Below are positions 1 to 39,660 of a DNA stretch of 64,000 nt, one piece after another. The stretch's first letter is position 1, and every line of letters begins with the position of its first letter. A program made the translations under genes and the position numbers. This DNA is from Enchytraeus crypticus (taxonomy: Eukaryota > Annelida > Clitellata > Enchytraeida > Enchytraeidae), in NCBI GenBank assembly GCA_905160935.1, contig CAJHZI010000475.1, positions 913,501-977,500 of the forward strand. The letters are read 5' to 3'. The notes below the pieces were generated by a model that did no database searches, was not told the DNA's origin, and saw only the letters and a list, made by a program, of their open reading frames with translations.

Positions 1-323
1 AAACCCTAAAATTTAGGTGAACATAAAATTTAGTTAATCAACAGTCGCAGAAGTCAGATTTTCAGCCTTCAACAAGCAGGATTTTTCTAAAGAGAATAAT
101 TCCAGGCGGTATAATTGTATTATACTTAAATTATTAATAGACAATCTGACAATTTCAAAAAACAATCAAATATTTTTAACAATTTTTAAAACAAATTAAC
201 AGTAATTGATTTGACTAATCCTTGCGGAGTATCTGACTAATTAATTAGTATTCTAACAAATACATGAAAATATACTAAATTAAATACATTAAAATAATGT
301 AAGGTATAATTTTAAGCCTTGAC
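1..323. other. Receptor intron 4, partial
   Basis: AT-rich sequence downstream (minus sense) of the exon 4 donor. I see no further exon; TM6 is not here. Confidence 0.6.
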
Positions 324-30694
<30,371 letters not shown>

Positions 30695-30727
30695 TGTCTT
30701 TTTAGACCATAAAAGTATTCCACAGTA

Positions 30728-30880
30728 GTTTGATAAAGTATTAATACCGTATCAGTATTCCTCGTATTTGGATATAGTATTGAGACTATATCAGTATTCC
30801 TCGTATTTTGACACAGTATTGATACTGTAGCAGAATTCCTCAGTATTTTGATATAGTATTGAGACCGCATCAGTATTCAT
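30728..30880. repeat. About 50-bp tandem repeat, three to four copies
   Basis: Units with TATCAGTATTCCTCGTATTT, then ATAGTATTGAGAC. Immediately 5' of the receptor start exon, so it may lie in the promoter or 5' leader. Confidence 0.75.
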
Positions 30881-31024
30881 TCGTGTATTCATCAAAGCGA
30901 TATCTACGTTATGCCAGGAGTTAGTAAGTGCTCAACTGAGTTATATCAAATATTCAACTATTTCTTGTCGTTTTGTTAAAACTAATCAAGCCATTTAATC
31001 ATACAGTATAGAGTAAGTGTCGTA

Positions 31025-31100
31025 AGAGACGAAGAGCAAAGCGGAAGACACAGAAGAGTGGAGGCGCTATATGCCGTGGACCTGCCAGTAAGCAGTGCAC

Positions 31101-31137
<37 letters not shown>
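31025..31137 (-). mobile_element. (CT)n-linked repeat, family C
   Basis: GGAAGACACAGAAGAGTGG, GGACCTGCCAGTAAGCAGTG, CACTAAGAGAGAG(n): minus-oriented copy with its GA/CT tract at 31100-31137. Confidence 0.7.
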
Positions 31138-31139
<2 letters not shown>

Positions 31140-31142
<3 letters not shown>

Positions 31143-32650
31143 ATGTTATTAGCAGCATTTACTACTAACTCTACTCCATGGACTATACTATAGGATATTA
31201 AGAAGAGATTGAAGTAAGAAGAAGTACTAGTCGACACATTGTGACGGTAAAGAAATTAATAACAATATACCAAACCTAGTTAAAACTATCGCACCAAATC
31301 CATTCCTTCTCTCCCAATTTATATTTTAGCAGCCATTTACGAACACATAAATCTCTTGCAGATTCTATTCTTAACTTAACCGGAATTGTTGAATCTAAAC
31401 AGTTAACTGAAAGCAGCACTGAGCTTACAATCTAGCCAGTCAAATATATTTTTTTTCTTAATTTACTTCTTCCTGAAGTGCTAAATTTTCACTAGCGGTT
31501 TAGTTCAGGCGCAGCGGCGTCCATTAGCGGCTGTTTACCGCCGGATCTCCTGAGATTAAAAGATTTATGACTCGATTAAAAGAACTTGTCTAAGAGAGAA
31601 TTCTACACAGGACGTGTCGCTCCGAGCTACCGTCCTCCATGACGATAACTCTTGTCACAGCGTGATATAGACTACCAGGCGCTAAGCACTGAGGTGTTTA
31701 ACAACTCAGGTCAGTAAGAAGTCTGTGATTTATCAGTGAGGTGGATCTTCAGAATCTGCATGCGTTTGTAGAGGATGACTACTGCATGTGCAAAGCAATA
31801 CAACTAGAAATACACGGATGCGACAATTTTGCAATCAAAAAATCTAAGGTTAACGTCAGTTTCCTCACTCGAAAGCGATATCAATGGACAAATTCAGCTG
31901 CTTGAGTAATTTGGGCGGATCGATGGAGTGCTCATGTGGGAGAAAAATCTTAAGAATTAATTAATTTATGAATTACTAATGAGTTAACTATTAGAAATTA
32001 TTAAGTAATTATTAAATATCAATGAATTGATTGATGAATAGCTATCGAGTGAGATATTCGATGGAAATTATTACAAAGGGAAATACAATTTAATAAGGAA
32101 GCTGCAGTAATAGCCAACAAGTGTTAGTATGAAAAGACATGATTTAAGACTTGCAAGATAAAATCTATAATATATGATAAAAGGTACGTAAGATAAGATA
32201 TGATTTAAGATATGATTATAAGACATATAAGATATATAAGATATGATATAAAACATGTAAGATATAAAAGATAAGATATGATATAAGATCTGTTATAAGA
32301 CATATAAGATATCTGAGATAAGATATTATAGCATTTATCCGACATTAATCACAAACATTTCATTAGCTCCACCTGTCGAGTGGTGACGGACTTACAAGCA
32401 GAGATCTCTCTGATGTGGGATTACATTAAGATTAGGCTCTGAGAAGACTCTGATCGTATTTCCTGCGACAGTGGAAAAACATTGACCTGTGGCGGACGAA
32501 AGGATGGGGGGAAGGGCAAGAGCTAGGGAGGGGGAGAGTGGGTGATAAAGATGATGTTAAATTATTATTTATAAGAGAAACGTTGATAAATATGAAGGAA
32601 ATTGAAATATACAAAGTTGAATATAAGCAACTTACAGTCTAGGCCTATGT
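31140..32650. other. Intergenic AT-rich stretch
   Basis: Upstream of the receptor. A SINE-A tail fragment lies at 31838-31886 and degenerate ATAAGATAT repeats at about 32150-32330. No gene recognised. Confidence 0.5.
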
Positions 32651-32656
32651 CTACAG

Positions 32657-32659
32657 TAC

Positions 32660-32717
<58 letters not shown>

Positions 32718-32744
32718 GGCCTATGTATGTTTGTATGTTTGTAT

Positions 32745-32796
<52 letters not shown>

Positions 32797-32802
32797 TATA
32801 TA

Positions 32803-32877
<75 letters not shown>

Positions 32878-32885
32878 TGTATACA
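32657..32885. repeat. (TA)n arrays with ATACTGTATA spacers
   Basis: Three long TA tracts separated by TATACTGTATA or AGGCCTATGTATGT. Confidence 0.92.
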
Positions 32886-33232
32886 AAGAGAGAGATATGT
32901 GTGTGTATGTATGTGCGCGTGTGTGTAGGCCTATGTGTTAACGTCAAATATGGTAATCAGGCAATTTTCGATTTACGTAAGCATTTCGGCCAATTCGCGA
33001 ACTGTCTAATAGCATTAGCTTCATAGAAAACACGATAAATCCTTAGTGTACACCCTGTAACATAATTCTACTTAATTATGTGCTTATTAAATACTCAATC
33101 GCTGATTTTTGGGCTAGCTGGACGAAATATCCGAGCAAATAAAAAATGAACGTGATTTATGAAATGCTTCCAAATTTAATCTCTATAGTAATTTGTCAAT
33201 AATTATAGACTAATTTCATAACCTATCAATCA

Positions 33233-33286
33233 ATAACCTATCAATTGATAACCTATCAATCGATAGGTTATCAATTGATAGGTTAT
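33233..33286. repeat. 54-bp near-perfect palindrome
   Basis: 27-nt arms (33233-33259, 33260-33286) with no loop, matching at 26 of 27 positions; internally repeats ATAACCTATCAATTGATA. More partial copies sit on both sides. Confidence 0.85.
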
Positions 33287-33657
33287 CGATAACCTATCAA
33301 TCCATTAACTACCAATCAATTATTAATTGCGCTATTCCTAACAGACGCTTTACTTAATTACTACAATTAATTACAGGTGACTAATTTAACTGGTACTATG
33401 AATTACCAACAACTTAATTACTACAATGAATTCCATGGGCTTAACTTAATTACGGTTAATTAAGGCTACTACAATGTATTACATACGCAGAACACTTAGA
33501 CTACTATAAAGATCTACAGATTGTCAATTCGATTATTATAGTAAATTATATATTAAATTATTTCTAGACGAAACCCTGCTGTGCATCTGCCAGCATCGTA
33601 TACTATCTGATCAGTTCTAATACAGCCAGTTCAACAGCTCATCCGTAGCGCCTTGTG

Positions 33658-33866
<209 letters not shown>

Positions 33867-34137
33867 CTCACTTGTCCAGTGAGGCTAGTTGCTCCAGAAG
33901 CTCTGTTCTAGAACATCTCAATTGTTGAGCGGCGGAGACATGCGCGATTCTAGAACAGAGCATGGTAACACTGTCGGCAATCAGTTACATACCACTACTG
34001 TCAATATGTGACGGTTAGATCTCCAGCCTGTAGAAATGTTGTAGTTTCGTCGTGTATCCGGATTGTTGAAGAATAGAGCTTGGACAAGAGCATACGAAAG
34101 TTTAGTGTTTCAATCAATATTAGGACCATAAACAGAA

Positions 34138-34460
34138 CATCATCATCATCATCATCATCATCATCGTTGTCGTCGTCATCTTTCATTGTATGTGTCGCTT
34201 TGTATTACATGCTTTGATGATAATGTCAATCTCAGTTTGACTAGGGTCGGGATAAGAATAGATCTTCTCCAATCCTCTCTGTCCCACATTATATCATCAG
34301 TCAATCCCAAATTTTTTATGTTCTTCATAATTACCGCATCAAACGTCAGTTGTTATCTACCTCTTTCTAGCTTAACATCCAGCTCTTCCTTCCAAACTCT
34401 CTTCAGTGCATTCTCATTTGCCTTTCGCGCAATATTCATTCCGTGTACGTAAATTGTGAT
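34138..34460 (+). mobile_element. (ATC)n-linked dispersed repeat, family D relative
   Basis: (CATCAT)n at 34138-34165, then CAGTTTGACTAGGGTCGGGA at about 34232, then a body unlike the other copies (CTCTTCCTTCCAAACTCTC). Mosaic. Confidence 0.55.
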
Positions 34461-34538
34461 AATACTGTATACCATTATATCACATATACTATTCCAATAA
34501 CATAACAAGCTGTAAACTGTACAATAAACTGTAAACGA

Positions 34539-34600
34539 CGTCCCTGACATCATCCCTGGATGAGGCAACGGACGTTAAACCTTTACTCTTATTTATTAAA
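34539..34600 (+). mobile_element. (ATT)n-tailed retroelement 3' end
   Basis: GACGTCCCTGACATCATCCC, then CGGACGTTAAACC. Confidence 0.7.
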
Positions 34601-34649
34601 CATTTTAGTAGACTTTTTATTAATATTGTCAGTAATCTAATAGAACAAT

Positions 34650-34790
34650 GGCTGGAGCCAGTGGCGATGTCGGTAAGTTATTCTACCGCGGATCAGAATG
34701 TGCGGTGTACAAATCATAGGCTCTCCCGTCACGACGTCGTTTTCGATTGAGGAAAATGACGTTTACATTAGCTTTACCAGCTTTGCTTTA
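34650..34790 (+). mobile_element. tRNA-derived SINE-A
   Basis: Full length, with A-box TGGCGATGTCGG and a damaged B-box (GTACAAATCAT). Confidence 0.82.
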
Positions 34791-35321
34791 GCTTTACAAT
34801 CAGGCGAGACAGTGTTTTAGTTTTCCAGACGATTTAATATACGAGAATACACACAAAGCCGCTTTTAGATCCACGCAACTTCGGCTGTAAGCCAACAGCT
34901 GATTTACATTTAACTAATGATTAATTTACGCCTCTGTTTAGGTTTAAACCATTGATTATCTCACTAGTGAATACGGCCATTAGCGGATCCGACTGACTGA
35001 ATACGAAATATGCATTCATCTTTTTTAGTGCTTTCAAAGCGGCAGGTTCGAGGAGTATATTTCTACTCAGTCTGTTTCACGCTCATGAAAGAGCAAGCTA
35101 TTATATACACAAATTGATCATATCAAACATTTTAACCAAACCATAACGATGTCTTTGGCTCAGATCCAATAGCCTATGGGTTCTGAGGTGGTTTTTCACT
35201 GCCTTCCTTAATTCTCGCCCAGCCGCCTCTTACGTTTAAACAAATAGGAACTAGTCATCAACGACTTGGACACATCACCGTTTAAAACAGACTCATAGTC
35301 AACCGGCAGAAGTACTACTTT

Positions 35322-35323
<2 letters not shown>

Positions 35324-35373
<50 letters not shown>

Positions 35374-35392
35374 CGGGAGAGAGAGAAAGAAC
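35324..35392. repeat. (GA)n microsatellite
   Basis: GA tract. Confidence 0.9.
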
Positions 35393-35621
35393 TATATTTA
35401 TTTCAATACACTCAATATATACAGTGACATACACAAACAAGGCCGTCAAAGAGGTCACAAGTAACCTATCTAGTTGACCACCCCTCAGTCATCACACAAA
35501 TTGAACTGCCACACCACTCCGTTCTATAAACTTCTACACTACTACTATCTAATTCACTCTCAGATATATTTACAGAAGAGAGAATGCAGTAAGGTAAAGT
35601 AAACACACAATCACGCATTTC

Positions 35622-35850
35622 GAAATGATCAACTATGTTGATATCTAGCACTTTTAATACCACATGTTGAAACCGTTAGGCAATTCAGTCCATTTTTCGT
35701 ATAACCAGTCCAGTGAATGTCTGCGATTTTACTCTCAGATCAGCGCGGCTGGGATTCGATCCCACGAGAGTTCAATTCACCCCAGAATCTGTCATTTAAA
35801 ACTTCATGACCTTACCCCTAAGCTATTGAGACAATGTCAGTGCCACTGAC
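35622..35850 (-). mobile_element. tRNA-like SINE-B
   Basis: Minus orientation. From the right: TAGCTTAGGGGTAAGG (A-box-like), then B-box GGGATCGAATCCC region, then ATCTGAGAGTAAAATC and CTGGACTGGTTATACG. Related copies at 38376-38570 and 40703-40940; A to B spacing is longer than in a tRNA. Confidence 0.75.
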
Positions 35851-35879
35851 TCTTTAGCTATCAGATATACACACAGAGT

Positions 35880-36439
35880 CAGCATTCAATCAATCAATAC
35901 GCCTAATAATAAATAAATAATAATTAATAACAACTAATAATAAAATAAATTTAAATTACACACGACACCGTTTACAAGTGTCTGAATCATTGCGTCATCA
36001 ACGCATTTTGCAGTACAGGGTCGAGATAAAAAATCTCATATTTTACAATAATTTTGATAAAAATTTAGCAACACGCGAATGAATGTGTTTTCAACACAAA
36101 ACAACTCAGATTTTCTACCAAAAGGCAATTGATAATCAATATTCAAAGTGCATTTCTAGCATTTGATTCTGAACACGGTACCATGGCTCAAAATTCTAGG
36201 CAATATTTAGGGGCAGAGTACATAGCATACTGATCAGTATCCCTTTAAATCACTGCGCGCTAGGTTCAAATCCAGAGCTCGCTGGCCTCCGAGACAATGA
36301 ATGTAAAAATCGACTTTAACAGTTCTTCTTCTTCTTATTTGCTTCTACGACACGACTTGAATGAGATCAACTACATAGTATAGTCCTCCCCCCCACATCA
36401 CGACCCTCATAGTGCAATCTACCCCCCCCCCCTCTCCCA
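35880..36439. other. Intergenic stretch
   Basis: AT-rich; (AAT)-like run at about 35905-35950; C runs at 36389 and 36423-36434. No gene recognised. Confidence 0.5.
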
Positions 36440-36444
36440 GGATA

Positions 36445-36890
36445 AATCAATCAGCCACCTTGTGCTGCAACAGCACTTAATTGTGCTTCACTAGCACTTA
36501 ATTGTGCTTCAACAACATTTAACTGTGCTTCAACAGCATTTAACTGTGCTTTAATAGCACTTAACTACGCTTCAATAGAACTTGACTGTGCTTCAACAGC
36601 ACTTATCTGTGCTTTAATAGCTCGTAACTGTGCTTCAATGGCACTTAATTGTGCTTCAACAGCATTTGACTGTGCTTCAATAGCATTTAAATGTGCTTCG
36701 ATAGCACTTAACTGTGCTTGAATGGTACTTAACTGTGCTTCAATAGCACTTAACTGTGCTTCAATAGCATTTAACAGTGTTTCAAAAGCACTTAATTGTG
36801 CTTCAATAGCACTTAACTGTGCTTCAATGGTACTTAACTGTGCTTCAACAGCACTTAACTGTACTTCAATAGCACTTGACTGTCTAATTC
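36445..36890. repeat. 21-bp hairpin minisatellite
   Basis: About 21 units of TGTGCTTCAATAGCACTTAA plus C. Each contains the inverted repeat GTGCT-TCAAT-AGCAC, so the array encodes a string of 5-bp hairpins. Downstream (minus sense) of SIAH. Open Ala/Leu/Asn/Ser frames are artefacts of the period. Confidence 0.9.
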
Positions 36891-37065
36891 ACACTAATGT
36901 TAATCCTGTAATAACAACATCCTACCGGCCTAATGACATCTGACTATTACTATTAACAATTGGCAGTTTACTAATTACCTGGCCATAAACTTCTTATATT
37001 TAAATATTTACATATAAATTAACTTGAGTTTCCTGTAACAACCTCCACAGTGTTATCTTAAATGT

Positions 37066-37683
37066 GTTATCTAACATATGCTATATAGCATTAGTTATCT
37101 AGCACGTGCTATCTAGCAGGCATTATTTAGCATATACTAAGCAGCATGAGATATCTAGCACATGTTATCTAGCACATGTTATTCAGTACATGTTATTCAG
37201 TACATGTTATTCAGCACATGCTATTCAGCACATGTTATCTAGCACATGTTATCTAGCACATGTTATCTAGCACATGTTATCTAGTGCATGTTATCTAGCA
37301 CAGGTTATCTAGCACATGTTATCTAGCACATGCTATCTAGCACATGCTAGCTAGCACATGCTATCTAGCACATGTTATCTAGCACATGTTAGCTAGCACA
37401 TGTTTTTCAGCACATGTTATCTAGCACACGTTATCTAGCACATGTTATCTAGCACATGTTACTCAACACATGTTAGCTAGCACATGTTATCTAGCACATG
37501 TTAGCTAGCACATGTTATTCAGCACATGTTACTCAACACAAGTTAGCTAGCACATGTTATCTACCACATGTTATCTACCACATGTTACCTAGCACATGTT
37601 ATTCAGCACATGTTATTCAGCACATGTTATTCGGCACATGTTATCTAGCACATGTTATTTGGCACATGTTATTCAGCACATGT
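37066..37683. repeat. 14-bp satellite that begins inside the SIAH coding end
   Basis: About 43 units of AGCACATGTTATCT or AGCACATGTTATTC. On the SIAH sense strand the first unit, AACATGTGCTGAAT, contains the last two sense codons and stop (Met-Cys-TGA). The whole visible 3' flank of SIAH is this array. Confidence 0.93.
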
Positions 37684-37850
37684 TGATGGTGACGTTAATG
37701 CTGAGGTTACCGTTGTCTGCAAACAGCTGAGCGACGTTAGTATCAAAGACGAGACAGTCGCTGCTGTTGATTGCTGATTGGACGCCGTCGTGTATAGAGC
37801 GTGGTGTGGCTTCCCACGTTAGTCGCCTCTTTAACCCGTTCAACTCTAGT
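37673..37850 (-). CDS. SIAH1: SIAH exon 6: C-terminus and stop
   Basis: 178 nt, [20 protein letters not shown] to [12 protein letters not shown]. Acceptor TTGAGCAG|A. The final twelve bases double as the first satellite unit. Confidence 0.95.
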
Positions 37851-39602
37851 CTGCTCAACAATGTAGGTTAATAAATCAGATAATCAATCAATCAGTTAAT
37901 CAACAGATCAATCAATCATGTATAGAGCGGGGTGTGGCTTCCCACGTTAGTCGACTCTTTAATCCGTTCAACTCTAGTCTGCTCAACAATGTCGGTTAAT
38001 CAATCAATCAGTTAATATATCAATCAGTTAATCAATCAATCAGTTAATCAATCAATTAATCAACAGATTAATCAATCATGTATAGAGCGTGGTGTGGCCT
38101 CCCACGTTAGTCGCCTCTTTAATCCGCTCAACTCTAGTCTGCTAAACAATATAGGTTACTCAATCAATCAATTAATCAATCAATCAGTTAATCAACCAAT
38201 CAGTAAATCAATCAATCAATTAATCAATCAATCAGTTAATCAATAAATCAGTTAATCAATCAATCAGTTAATCAACAGATCAATCAATCATGTATAGAGC
38301 GGGGTGTGGCTTCCCAGGTTAGTCGTCTCTTTAATTCATTCAACTCTAGTCTGCTCAATATCACTATATAAAAAAGCTAAACACGCATTATAGTGAAATG
38401 ATCAACAGGGTTGATATCTAGCACTTATCATACGCTTAAACCGTTAGGCAATTAAGACCATTTTCTGTATAACCAGTCCAGTGAATGTCCGAGATTTTAC
38501 TCTCAGATCAGCGCTGGGATTCGAACCCATGAGGGTGCAATTCACCTCAGGATCTGTCATTTAGGTGCTGAACTAACCTGTAGGCACTGAACTAACCTGT
38601 AGGCATTGAACTAACCTGTAGGCAAAGTTTTCAGCCTGTTTTCTCGTGCCTATGAGCTGTACTATTGTGTAGAAGAGTTGATTGCCCTCAGTCTTCTCTT
38701 GTTTCTCTAGCACCAGCATGAAGTGATGCCCAAAACACGTCTGCATCATCACCCAGTCCACTGCACCGGGCAGGTTTATATCTGTCGCTAGAAACACTAT
38801 GTCCTCACCTAGTCAATCAATCAATCAATCAATCAATCAGTCAATCAATCGATCAGTCAATCAATCAATTAATCCGTTCGTCAGTCAATCAATCAGTCAA
38901 TCAATTAGTCAGTCAATCAATCAATCAATCAATCATCACCCAGTCCACCGCACCAGGCAGGTTTATATCTGTCGCTAGAAACACTATGTCCTCACCCAGT
39001 CAATCAGTCAATCAATCCATCAGTCAATCAATCAATCAATCATCATTACCCAGTCCACTGCACCGGGCAGGTTTATATCTGTCGCTAGAAACACTATGTC
39101 CTCACCTGGTCAATCAATCAATCAATCAATTAATCAATCAATGAAAACTATGAGATGTGTTTGAGGCACTGAGACCTTGTAAACATATAGCACAGTGATG
39201 ATAACTATGAGAATAGGCACGCAGACCTTGCAATGTTGTGATGGTTTTGTGTTGTTGCAGTAGATGAGGCATAACCTGGTCCAGTGACCCCTGCCACTTA
39301 CACGAGGCACCAGGGCATGGGCACCCGTAGGGTCTAAATCAATCAATCAATCTATCAATCAATCCATCAAAAGATCAATCAATACATTAATCAATCTATT
39401 AATCCACTAATAGTTCACATTAATATAGTGAAGCTCTGAACGAAATTATAATAAATCGAAAGAACAAATGTTAATAAATAAAGATTATAAAAAACCATTA
39501 AAAGCTTAGAAAGATAAAAGCTCAAAACTGACTTTAAGAACCAATTCTCAAACCTTGAACCAGAAATGTATAACTATCTTTGAAATGATTTATAATTAAC
39601 TA

Positions 39603-39660
<58 letters not shown>

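Noticed and set aside
1-10. AAACCCTAAA at the window start looks like a telomere unit
   Set aside because: A single occurrence with no tandem continuation; chance.
39134-39346. 70-residue ORF in SIAH intron region (frame [11 protein letters not shown])
   Set aside because: It is the wrong frame over SIAH exon 4; the +1 frame gives the conserved [13 protein letters not shown].
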